Part shown: piece by piece, positions 1 to 5,781 of the stretch
How the letters are laid out: each line of letters begins with the position of its first letter
Position numbering within the stretch: the stretch's first letter is position 1
Source of the DNA: Microbacteriaceae bacterium
GTDB taxonomy: Bacteria > Actinomycetota > Actinomycetes > Actinomycetales > Microbacteriaceae
Assembly: GCA_022701925.1 (NCBI GenBank)
Contig: JAKONM010000041.1
Location: 1-12,706, forward strand
Direction of reading: 5' to 3'
DNA length: 12,706 nucleotides
Notes under the pieces: generated by a model
What the model was told of the DNA's origin: nothing
What the model saw: only the letters and a program-made list of their open reading frames with translations
Databases searched by the model: none
Translations under genes and position numbers: made by a program

Positions 1-942
1 CGTTCCCGCCGCGGGTCGTGGGGACGCCAGCGGCGCGATGCGGACGGTCGGCGTCGTCGGCACCCCCTGGTCCGCGAGGCGGGTCGCGGGCAGCGCGGCG
101 GTCCGCTCCGGCTCCTCCTGGGAGTCGAGGGCGGCAATCCGGCGGTCCACCTGCTGCGCCGCGGGACGGGCCGCGGGATCGCGCGCCAGCATCGCCGTCA
201 GCAGCGACCGCCAACCGTGACCCACCGAGGCGGGCACCACGGGGTCGCGCAGGAGCCGCGCGGTCAGCGTGACCAGCGCCTCCCCGGGGAACACCGGCTC
301 CCCGGTCAGCGCCTCCAGCAGGGTGAGGCCCAGCGAGTAGACGTCCGACGGCCCGCCCACCGACTGCCCCTGCGCCTGCTCGGGGCTGAGGTACCGCGCC
401 GTGCCCAGCACGCCCGTCGTGCCGCTGGGCGCGGTCTCCAGCAGCCGGGCGATCCCGAAGTCCGACAGCTTCGCGATCAGCGGGCCCTCCGCCGGCGGGT
501 GCGCCAGCAGGATGTTCGCCGGCTTGACGTCCCGGTGCACGATGCCCGCGGCGTGGATGTGGGCCAGCGCCCGCGCGAGCTGCCCGCCGATCACGGCGAC
601 GTCACGGGGATCCATCGGTCCGGCCGCGATCGGCCCGCGCAGGGTGCCGCCCTCCAGCAGCTCCATCACCAGGCAGGTGCCGTGCTCGTCGGTGACCGCG
701 TCGTACAGCGTGACCAGGCCCGGGTGGCTGACGGAGGCCAGCAGCCGGGCCTCCGAGCGGCGGCGCGCCAGGGACGAGCCGTGCGGGTCGACGTCGAGCG
801 GCACGACCTTGACGGCCACCCGGCGCCGCAGCTGACGGTCCCAGCCGCTGTGGACGGCGGCGGCGCCGCCCCGCCCGATCAGCGATCCCAGCTCGTAGCG
901 ACCGCCGACGACCGCGGTCGGCCCGCCGGAATCGTCCTGCAC
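1..942 (-). CDS. Serine/threonine protein kinase, N-terminal part (3' end outside window)
   Basis: Reading leftwards from a GTG at 942-940, 314 codons run to the edge without a stop. The start is supported by a strong Shine-Dalgarno AGGAGGAG at 956-949, 6 nt upstream. The frame shows a complete Hanks-type kinase domain: a glycine-rich loop around residues 23-30 (IGRGGAAAV), the ATP lysine in VAVK (K45), a likely helix-C Glu64, the catalytic loop HRDVKPAN (136-143, D138), DFG (161-163), SPE in place of APE (186-188), and DVYSLG (200-205). These are the residues of an active kinase that phosphorylates Ser/Thr on cellular proteins. The domain ends near residue 270 and a Pro/Ala/Thr-rich linker follows. 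In PknB-like proteins such a linker precedes a membrane helix and a sensor domain, but here that part lies off the edge. Divergent from the ATP-grasp gene. Kinase identity is secure; its signal and targets are unknown. Confidence 0.93.
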   Translation of the reverse strand, partial: MQDDSGGPTAVVGGRYELGSLIGRGGAAAVHSGWDRQLRRRVAVKVVPLDVDPHGSSLARRRSEARLLASVSHPGLVTLYDAVTDEHGTCLVMELLEGGTLRGPIAAGPMDPRDVAVIGGQLARALAHIHAAGIVHRDVKPANILLAHPPAEGPLIAKLSDFGIARLLETAPSGTTGVLGTARYLSPEQAQGQSVGGPSDVYSLGLTLLEALTGEPVFPGEALVTLTARLLRDPVVPASVGHGWRSLLTAMLARDPAARPAAQQVDRRIAALDSQEEPERTAALPATRLADQGVPTTPTVRIAPLASPRPAAGT

Positions 943-948
943 GGTCGG

Positions 949-956
949 CTCCTCCT
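949..956 (-). promoter_or_regulatory. Shine-Dalgarno site of the kinase gene
   Basis: AGGAGGAG on the minus strand lies 6 nt before the GTG at 942. It decides the start: no ATG lies in frame at a sensible position, and the kinase domain begins about 15 residues after this GTG. Confidence 0.8.
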
Positions 957-1083
957 GCTCCGCAGGGGCGTCGGCTCCTGAACGTCGAGCGACCGTTCTA
1001 GCCAGGAACGCTGAGAACGACCCGCCCGATGCGGTTCGAAGGGTCCGCGGACGGACGGGGAGGCAACGCGGCGTCATGCGGAA

Positions 1084-1104
1084 GGAGCCCCCGCGGCGGG
1101 CTCC
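1084..1104. promoter_or_regulatory. Inverted repeat just upstream of the ATP-grasp -10, candidate operator
   Basis: GGAGCCC (1084-1090) and GGGCTCC (1098-1104) are perfect 7-bp arms around a 7-nt GC spacer. The repeat ends 1 nt before the putative -10 hexamer at 1106, so it covers the space between -10 and -35, where a repressor would occlude RNA polymerase. It could also be a chance GC-rich palindrome. Confidence 0.35.
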
Positions 1105-1105
1105 C

Positions 1106-1111
1106 TACGCT
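1106..1111 (+). promoter_or_regulatory. Putative leaderless -10 element (ATP-grasp gene)
   Basis: TACGCT fits the actinobacterial -10 consensus TANNNT and is followed by exactly 6 nt before the ATG at 1118. Transcription would then start at or next to the start codon, giving a leaderless mRNA. No Shine-Dalgarno is placed for this ATG. Three other genes here have the same arrangement. Confidence 0.6.
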
Positions 1112-1117
1112 CTCCCC

Positions 1118-2065
1118 ATGGCTGCTGCGCCCCGCGTCTTCGTCGTGCACGAGAACCCCGAGTGGTTCCCGCCGCTCGCTGCGGCGTTCGAGGCCGAGGG
1201 CGTACCGGTCGAGCAGATCCTGCTCACGGACGGCGCGATCGCGCTCGACGACGAGCCGGCACCGGGCGTCTACTGGTCCCGGCTGAGCGCGTCCGCCCAC
1301 ACCCGCGGTCACGAGCACGCGAAGGAGCACGCGCGCGCCCTGCTGACCTGGCTCGAGTCGCACGGCCGGCGGGTCGTGAACGGCCGGCACGTGATCGAGC
1401 TGGAGGTCAGCAAGGTCGCCCAGCACGCGCTGCTGCGCGCGCACGGCTTCGACGTGCCCCGCACCACCGCCGTGTTCGGCCGCGAGGCGCTCGTCGACGC
1501 GGCCCGCGCCTTCTCCGCCCCCTTCATCACGAAGCACAACCAGGGCGGCAAGGGCCTCGGGGTCCGGCGCTTCGACGACCACGAGGAGTTCGCCGCGCAC
1601 GTCGCCTCCTCCGACTTCGAGGCGCCCGTCGACGGCACCACGCTGGTGCAGGAGTACCTGGTCGCGCGGGAGCCCTTCGTGACCCGCGCCGAGTTCGTCG
1701 GCGGCCGGTTCGTCTACGCGGTGCGCGTCGACACCTCCGCGGGCAGCTTCGAGCTGTGCCCGGCCGACGTCTGCGAGGTGCCCGGGGCGGTCGCCGAGCC
1801 CTTCGCGCTGCGCAGCGACGTCACCGCCGACACCCCGCTGATCCGGCGGTACGAGGCGCTGCTGGCCGAGGCCCGGCTCGACATCGCCGGCATCGAGTTC
1901 ATCGAGACGTCCGACGGCCGCACGGTCACCTACGACATCAACACGAACACGAACTACAACCCCGCCGTCGAGGCGGTCGCTCCGGTCTCGGGCCCGCGCA
2001 GCATCGCGCGGCTGCTCGGCGGGCTGCTCGAGGCCGAGTACGGCCGCACGAGCGTCGCCGCCTGA
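1118..2065 (+). CDS. RimK/glutathione-synthase-like ATP-grasp ligase
   Basis: 315 residues. The ATP-grasp fold is visible in order: an N-terminal alpha/beta domain (about 1-95), an ATP-binding lysine in FITKHNQGGKGLGV (K139 and the Gly-rich loop 142-149), the hinge VQEYL (177-181), and a C-terminal metal-binding segment GIEFIET (258-264) with YDINTNTNYNP (272-282). Enzymes of this type join a carboxylate, activated as acyl phosphate, to an amine or thiol. RimK and glutathione synthetase are relatives, but the acceptor here cannot be read. The ATG at 1118 is preferred over the in-frame ATG at 1076 because the fold begins right after it (RVFVVHENPEWF), the extra 14 residues are not conserved-looking, and TACGCT lies 6 nt upstream. 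The flavin monooxygenase follows after 77 nt on the same strand, so co-transcription is likely. Cytoplasmic. Confidence 0.82.
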   Translation: MAAAPRVFVVHENPEWFPPLAAAFEAEGVPVEQILLTDGAIALDDEPAPGVYWSRLSASAHTRGHEHAKEHARALLTWLESHGRRVVNGRHVIELEVSKVAQHALLRAHGFDVPRTTAVFGREALVDAARAFSAPFITKHNQGGKGLGVRRFDDHEEFAAHVASSDFEAPVDGTTLVQEYLVAREPFVTRAEFVGGRFVYAVRVDTSAGSFELCPADVCEVPGAVAEPFALRSDVTADTPLIRRYEALLAEARLDIAGIEFIETSDGRTVTYDINTNTNYNPAVEAVAPVSGPRSIARLLGGLLEAEYGRTSVAA

Positions 2066-2142
2066 CCGCGGCCCCACCGATCCGGCCGAACGGTCACCGC
2101 AGCCCTGCGGCTGCACATCCGCACGACGAGAGGGATTCACGC

Positions 2143-3165
2143 ATGCGCTTCGGGTACTGGACGCCGATCTTCGGAGGCTGGCTGCGGAACGTCGAGGACG
2201 AGGGCATGCCCGTCGACTTCGCCTACGCGGCGGAGACGGCGCGGTTCGCGGAGCAGCACGGCTTCGACGTGACGCTGGTGCCCGAGCTGAACCTGAACGA
2301 CATCAAGGGCATCGCCGCGCCCAGCCTCGAGGCCTGGGCGGTCTCCGCGGCGCTCGCGGCGGTGACCGAGCGGATCGAGATCATGGCGGCGGTCCGGCCC
2401 GGCTTCCACCTGCCCGCGGTCACGGCGAAGCAGGCCGCGACGATCGGCGGCATCAGCGGCGGCCGGTTCACGCTGAACGTCGTCTCCGCCTGGTGGGAGC
2501 AGGAGGCCAAGCAGTACGGCGGCATCTTCTCCGCGCACGACGACCGCTACCGGCGCACCGAGGAGTTCGTGTCGATCCTGCAGGGCATGTGGCGCGAGGA
2601 CGGGTTCGACTTCGACGGCGAGCACTACCGCATCGAGGGCGCGCACCTGCAGCCGAAGCCCGCTCCGGCTCCGGTGATCTACGCGGGGGGTGAGAGCGAG
2701 GCCGGCAAGGCCTCCATCACCCGCTTCGCGGACGCCTACCTGACGCACGGCGGCACGCCCGACGAGCTGCGCGTCAAGGTGGCGGAGATGCGCCGCAGGC
2801 GCGAGGAGGCGGGCGCGGCCCCCTTCACCTCGTTCGGCATGGCGGCCTACATCGTCGTGCGGGACACGGAGCAGGAGGCGCAGGCCGAGCTGGACCGCAT
2901 CACCGACGTCTCGGCCGGCCCGGCCTACGAGTCGTACCAGGACTTCATCAGCAAGTCGCAGCTGGAGCACCGCCCAGACCTGCGGGACTACTCCGTCTCG
3001 AACCGCGGGCTGCGGCCCGGCCTCGTCGGCACGCCCGAGCAGGTCGCGGAGCGGATCCGGGAGTTCCAGGACGCCGGGGTGGACACCCTGCTGCTGCAGG
3101 CCTCGCCGCAGCGCGAGGAGCTGGAGCGCGTCGCGCGCGACGTGATCCCGCTCGTCAACGGCTGA
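2143..3165 (+). CDS. LLM-class flavin-dependent monooxygenase (alkanesulfonate/dimethylsulfone type)
   Basis: 340 residues, the usual length for bacterial-luciferase-like TIM-barrel monooxygenases, which use reduced FMN from a separate reductase and O2. Typical segments are MRFGYWTPIFGGW (1-13), the segment TERIEIMAAVRPGFHLPAV (75-93), ISGGRFTLNVVSAWW (104-118), AHDDRYRRTEEF (131-142), an AGGES phosphate-binding strand near 185, and the C-terminal VGTPEQVAERIREF before DTLLLQ. The AHDDRYRR and NVVSAW segments resemble SsuD/SfnG-type enzymes that cleave C-S bonds of sulfonates or sulfones, but the substrate is inferred only from family likeness. The ATG at 2143 has GAGAGGG at 2128-2134, 8 nt upstream. 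It follows the ATP-grasp gene by 77 nt and is closed by a hairpin at 3178-3208. No sulfonate transporter or flavin reductase gene is nearby. Confidence 0.87.
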   Translation: MRFGYWTPIFGGWLRNVEDEGMPVDFAYAAETARFAEQHGFDVTLVPELNLNDIKGIAAPSLEAWAVSAALAAVTERIEIMAAVRPGFHLPAVTAKQAATIGGISGGRFTLNVVSAWWEQEAKQYGGIFSAHDDRYRRTEEFVSILQGMWREDGFDFDGEHYRIEGAHLQPKPAPAPVIYAGGESEAGKASITRFADAYLTHGGTPDELRVKVAEMRRRREEAGAAPFTSFGMAAYIVVRDTEQEAQAELDRITDVSAGPAYESYQDFISKSQLEHRPDLRDYSVSNRGLRPGLVGTPEQVAERIREFQDAGVDTLLLQASPQREELERVARDVIPLVNG

Positions 3166-3177
3166 CCGGTGCTCGAG

Positions 3178-3208
3178 GAGGCCCTGCCTGCGGCGTCGGC
3201 AGGGCCTC
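3178..3208 (+). terminator. Hairpin terminator after the monooxygenase gene
   Basis: GAGGCCCTGCC (3178-3188) pairs perfectly with GGCAGGGCCTC (3198-3208) around a 9-nt loop, starting 12 nt after the TGA. No U-tract follows, as is common for high-GC actinobacterial terminators. It separates the ATP-grasp/monooxygenase pair from the next promoter at 3294. Confidence 0.75.
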
Positions 3209-3293
3209 TCCCGCGCGCCCGGACGTGCGACGGAGTGTGACGGTCGGCGTCGCCGCGTGACGGCGCCGCCGGACGCCCCGCCGTCGGCCTCCA

Positions 3294-3299
3294 TACGCT
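3294..3299 (+). promoter_or_regulatory. Putative leaderless -10 element (peroxiredoxin-like gene)
   Basis: TACGCT (3294-3299) is followed by exactly 6 nt (CCCAGC) before the ATG at 3306. There is no Shine-Dalgarno in the space before the ATG. The hexamer is identical to the one before the ATP-grasp gene. Confidence 0.6.
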
Positions 3300-3305
3300 C
3301 CCAGC

Positions 3306-3962
3306 ATGAGCAACCAGACCATCGCCGAGCAGGTCGACGCCTTCAACGGCGGCTTCACCGAGCAGATCGGGCCCGAGCTCTCCGGCGTCTTCGCGGGCGA
3401 GCAGGCGGCCCTGACCGCGGACGGCGTGCCGGACGGCGCCGTGCGGGAGGGCGACGTCGTGCCCGACGCTGACCTCGTCGCCGCCGACGGCGCCCCCACC
3501 ACCCTCGCCGCAGCCCTCGCCGGAGCCCCCGCGGTCGTCGTCTTCTACCGGGGCGCGTGGTGCCCCTACTGCAACATCGCGCTGCAGACCTACCAGCGCG
3601 ACCTGCTGCCGACGCTGCGGGAGCGCGGCATCGGGCTGATCGCGATCAGCCCCCAGACCCCGGACGGCTCCGCGCAGGCGGTGCAGAACGGCGACCTGGA
3701 GTTCACGGTGCTGTCCGACCCGGGCAACCGGCTGGTTCGCGAGCTGGGCATCCTGACCGAGCCGAGCCCGGAGGCGCGCACCGCGCACGCCGCGCTGGGG
3801 TTCGACGTGGCCGACAGCAACGCGGACGCGACGGGCGACATCCCGTTCCCGACGGTGCTGGTGGTCGACGCCGACCGCACGGTGCGCTTCGCGGACGTGC
3901 ACGTCGACTACACCACCCGCACCGAGGTGCCGACGATCGTGGCGGCGCTCGACCGCCTCTGA
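3306..3962 (+). CDS. Peroxiredoxin-like protein with a WCPYC motif (AhpC/TSA superfamily)
   Basis: 218 residues, thioredoxin fold. After an acidic helical N-terminus (about 1-50) comes the AhpC/TSA domain: VVVFYRGAWCPYCNIALQTY (77-96) with C86 and C89, then IGLIAISPQ, FTVLSDPGNRLVRELGI, and the cis-Pro strand IPFPTVLVVDADRTVRFADV. C86 and C89 are the only cysteines. The site is a thioredoxin-like CPYC rather than the PxxxTxxC of classic peroxiredoxins, which places it in the 'peroxiredoxin-like' subfamily, thought to reduce peroxides or protein disulfides through the CxxC pair. Cytoplasmic, with no signal peptide. It stands alone between a terminator and a 210-bp gap and has its own leaderless-type promoter. 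Confidence 0.85.
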   Translation: MSNQTIAEQVDAFNGGFTEQIGPELSGVFAGEQAALTADGVPDGAVREGDVVPDADLVAADGAPTTLAAALAGAPAVVVFYRGAWCPYCNIALQTYQRDLLPTLRERGIGLIAISPQTPDGSAQAVQNGDLEFTVLSDPGNRLVRELGILTEPSPEARTAHAALGFDVADSNADATGDIPFPTVLVVDADRTVRFADVHVDYTTRTEVPTIVAALDRL

Positions 3963-3970
3963 CCGGTCGA
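3949..3970 (+). terminator. Weak hairpin over the stop codon of the peroxiredoxin-like gene
   Basis: TCGACCG (3949-3955) and CGGTCGA (3964-3970) form a perfect 7-bp stem with an 8-nt loop that contains the TGA. It may help end transcription. No U-tract is present, and a coding-sequence coincidence is possible. Confidence 0.3.
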
Positions 3971-4172
3971 CGTGCGGGCGCTCCGTGCATCTTCGGCCCG
4001 TGTGCCGGCCGCGGTGCACCGTGCCGACCCCGGAAGGCCTCGGTCCGCTGATCCCCGGGTGCACCTTCCAGTCCGCGGGCTGGTGAGCGGCGTCGCCCGT
4101 GTCTGACAGCCCGATGATCGTCGCACCGACGTGATCTGGAAGGCTTCAGACCGGCCGCCCTACCCTCGCCGT
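3963..4172. other. Intergenic region with two GGTGCACC palindromes
   Basis: A 210-bp gap. It holds two copies of the self-complementary octamer GGTGCACC at 4013-4020 and 4058-4065 (45 bp start to start). It also holds an imperfect inverted repeat TCTG...CAGA at 4135-4150, 10 bp before the putative -10 at 4161. No coding capacity with family resemblance was seen. Confidence 0.45.
4161..4166 (+). promoter_or_regulatory. Putative leaderless -10 element (alpha/beta hydrolase gene)
   Basis: TACCCT (4161-4166) is followed by exactly 6 nt (CGCCGT) before an in-frame GTG at 4173. This spacing, shared with three other genes here, was used to choose the GTG. Confidence 0.55.
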
Positions 4173-5009
4173 GTGCCCACCTACACCTCCTCCTCCGGCG
4201 ACGATCTGCAGTACGACGACCGCGGCGACGGGGCTCCCGTCGTCGTTCTGGGTGGCGGGCCAGCGCGTCACCCCGACTACCTCGGCGACCTGGGCGGGCT
4301 CGCCGACCGCGTGCGCCTGGTGGTCCCGCACCTGCGCGGCATCGGGGGCTCGCCGCTGCCGGACGACCGCACCCGGGCGTCGTGGTGGTCGCAGGCGGAG
4401 GACGTCGAGGCCCTGCGCGAGCACCTGGGGCTGGCGACCCTCACCGTCATGGGGCACTCGGCGGGCTGCCGCATCGCGCTGGCCTACGCCGTCCGGTTCC
4501 CGGAATCGCTGGACCGCCTGGTCCTGGTCACCCCTCCGGCCGCCGGCCTGGTCGAGACGGCGGACGACCTCCCGGCGGTCCGGGCGAGGCGCACGGGCGA
4601 GCCCGCCTACGACCAGGCGCTGGCGACCGCGATGCAGGGGCCGCCGAAGGACGCGGACGACGCGGCGCTGAACGCGTGGCAGCAGGCGATCGCGCCGCTG
4701 TCCTACGCGCAGTGGGAGGAGCCGCAGCAGCGGCACGCGGCGACCGGCCCGTGGAGCGTCGGCGCGGTCGCGGCCTACGACTCCGTGGAGACGCCGCCGA
4801 CCTTCGCGACCGACCTGGCCTGGATCGCCGCCCCGGTGCGCGTGATCACGGCCGGGGAGGACGGCGTGGTCGGCACGGCCGCGCCGATCGCCCTGGCGAG
4901 CGTGGTGCCGGACGGCATGGTGCTGCACGTCGAGGGCGCGGGGCACTACCCCTGGGTCGACCGGCCGGAGGAGTTCGCGGCTGCGGCCGCCGACGCGCTC
5001 GCGGACTGA
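4173..5009 (+). CDS. Alpha/beta hydrolase, proline-iminopeptidase/epoxide-hydrolase type
   Basis: 278 residues from the GTG at 4173. Visible parts of the fold are the oxyanion strand VVVLGGGPA (23-31), the nucleophile elbow MGHSAGC (93-99, S96), the acid in ITAGEDG (D230) and the catalytic histidine in EGAGHYPW (H258). A Trp/Gln-rich cap region (about 130-205) lies between. The catalytic triad is complete, so it should be an active serine hydrolase. The GGGP loop is like the HGGPG loop of S33 aminopeptidases, but the substrate (peptide, ester or other) is unknown. An upstream in-frame GTG at 4131 would add 14 residues but would place the putative -10 inside the gene, so 4173 is preferred. No signal peptide, so cytoplasmic. 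A large palindrome begins 19 nt after the stop. Confidence 0.85.
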   Translation: MPTYTSSSGDDLQYDDRGDGAPVVVLGGGPARHPDYLGDLGGLADRVRLVVPHLRGIGGSPLPDDRTRASWWSQAEDVEALREHLGLATLTVMGHSAGCRIALAYAVRFPESLDRLVLVTPPAAGLVETADDLPAVRARRTGEPAYDQALATAMQGPPKDADDAALNAWQQAIAPLSYAQWEEPQQRHAATGPWSVGAVAAYDSVETPPTFATDLAWIAAPVRVITAGEDGVVGTAAPIALASVVPDGMVLHVEGAGHYPWVDRPEEFAAAAADALAD

Positions 5010-5028
5010 CTCCTCCCCGACCCGTCCA

Positions 5029-5096
5029 CCGAGGGTCTTGCCACTTCGGTGACGCTTCCGGACCTGAAACCGTCACCAAAGTGGCAAGACCCTTGG
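5029..5096. repeat. Large near-perfect palindrome in the hydrolase/PadR gap
   Basis: Arms 5033-5054 and 5071-5092 are complementary over 22 bp with one mismatch (C5047/A5078). Counting one G:T pair they extend outward to 5029 and 5096, giving 26-bp arms. The 16-nt centre (5055-5070) itself holds TTC/GAA. The arm core is GTCTTGCCACTT with GGTGAC inside. Its base composition is less GC-rich than the flanks, and the two neighbouring genes point the same way. It may be a dispersed palindromic repeat (REP or MITE-like) or an unusually long terminator for the hydrolase gene. There is no U-tract. Confidence 0.85.
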
Positions 5097-5169
5097 CGAG
5101 GGGGCCCGCACGTGCTGGACGGGTGCCCAGCAGACGGTCACCCGGGCCACAGGCGATCAGCGGGCGATG

Positions 5170-5175
5170 TATCGT
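5170..5175 (+). promoter_or_regulatory. Possible -10 element of the PadR gene, with inverted repeat downstream
   Basis: TATCGT fits TANNNT and would give a leader of roughly 40 nt that carries the Shine-Dalgarno. CTCGC (5185-5189) and GCGAG (5195-5199) form an inverted repeat near the predicted start of transcription, and CGAGCG occurs twice (5178-5183, 5196-5201). PadR proteins usually autorepress, so this is a candidate operator. No -35 was recognised. Confidence 0.3.
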
Positions 5176-5220
5176 CACGAGCGCCTCGCAGGTCGCGAGC
5201 GACGGAAGCAGGAGCACAGC

Positions 5221-5775
5221 ATGAGCGGGGTCGGCCGGGACGGTGCACGGCGGGGTGGCGTCGCCCGCGGGCTGGCCGGGATCCGCGAGGTCGTCGACGA
5301 GCTGCGCCCGAACCCCTCCGGGGGGCCGGTGGTCGGCACGGACAGCAGCGACGTGCGCGACGCCGTGCTGCGGGTGCTGGCGGAGCAGCCCGCGAACGGC
5401 TACCGCATCGTGCGGCTGCTGGAGGAGCGGGGCGGTTCGGACCGCACCCCGGGCGCCGGCGCCGTCTACCCGACGCTGCAGCTGCTGTCGGACGAGGGCC
5501 TGGTCGTGGCGAGCGATGAGGACGGCCGCAAGGTGTGGTCGCTGACGCCCGCCGGCTTCGCCGCGGCCGAGGGTGCGGAGGACCGCCTCGGCGGCGGCCG
5601 CGGCTCGCGCTCCGCCTCGTCCGGCAACCGGCTGTCGATCCTGCGCTCGGGCTCGCAGCTGGCGCAGACCGCGGCACTGGCGGCCCAGACCGCCACCCCG
5701 CAGCAGGTCGGCGAGATCACCGCCGCGCTCGACGACGCCCGGCGCCGCGTGCTCGCGGTGCTCGCGCGGGGCTGA
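5221..5775 (+). CDS. PadR-family transcriptional regulator
   Basis: 184 residues. The PadR winged-helix domain is at about 41-112: DVRDAVLRVLAEQPANGYRI (44-63), then PGAGAVYPTLQLLSDEGLV (77-95) as recognition helix and wing, and DEDGRKVWSLTPAG (99-112). The GAVYPTLQ..L..EGLV pattern is diagnostic. PadR proteins bind DNA as dimers and usually repress neighbouring transporter or detoxification genes until a ligand binds. A basic, Gly-rich N-terminus (1-40) and a helical Ala/Gln-rich C-terminus (about 140-184) flank the domain; the latter probably mediates dimerisation. The ATG at 5221 has AGGAG about 8 nt upstream, and an earlier in-frame ATG at 5167 lies in the promoter. The AarF-like gene starts 6 nt after the stop, so the two are likely co-transcribed. 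The hydrolase-ABC exporter further down is a plausible target (inference). Confidence 0.87.
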   Translation: MSGVGRDGARRGGVARGLAGIREVVDELRPNPSGGPVVGTDSSDVRDAVLRVLAEQPANGYRIVRLLEERGGSDRTPGAGAVYPTLQLLSDEGLVVASDEDGRKVWSLTPAGFAAAEGAEDRLGGGRGSRSASSGNRLSILRSGSQLAQTAALAAQTATPQQVGEITAALDDARRRVLAVLARG

Positions 5776-5781
5776 GCCCGG

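Larger units (their letters stand above)
943..1117. other. Divergent intergenic region, kinase / ATP-grasp gene
   Basis: A 175-bp gap between two divergently transcribed genes. An imperfect inverted repeat lies at 980-998: GAACG and CGTTC as outer arms, with TCG/CGA inside and one bulged base. A second one at 1084-1104 is a perfect 7-bp repeat. No convincing -35/-10 pair for the kinase could be assigned. The only weak candidate is TAGAAC on the minus strand near 1000-995. Confidence 0.5.

Noticed and set aside
1076..1117. Upstream ATG at 1076 for the ATP-grasp gene
   Set aside because: It would place the candidate -10 and the inverted repeat inside the coding sequence and adds residues without family likeness.
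998..3294. Minus-strand open frames opposite the ATP-grasp and monooxygenase genes
   Set aside because: Same reason: low-complexity Arg/Ala/Gly-rich translations opposite well-supported genes.
5029..5096. Palindrome as an ordinary intrinsic terminator or CRISPR repeat
   Set aside because: The arms are much longer than usual for a terminator and no U-tract follows. There is only one copy in the window and no spacer array, so it is listed as a palindromic repeat with role open.
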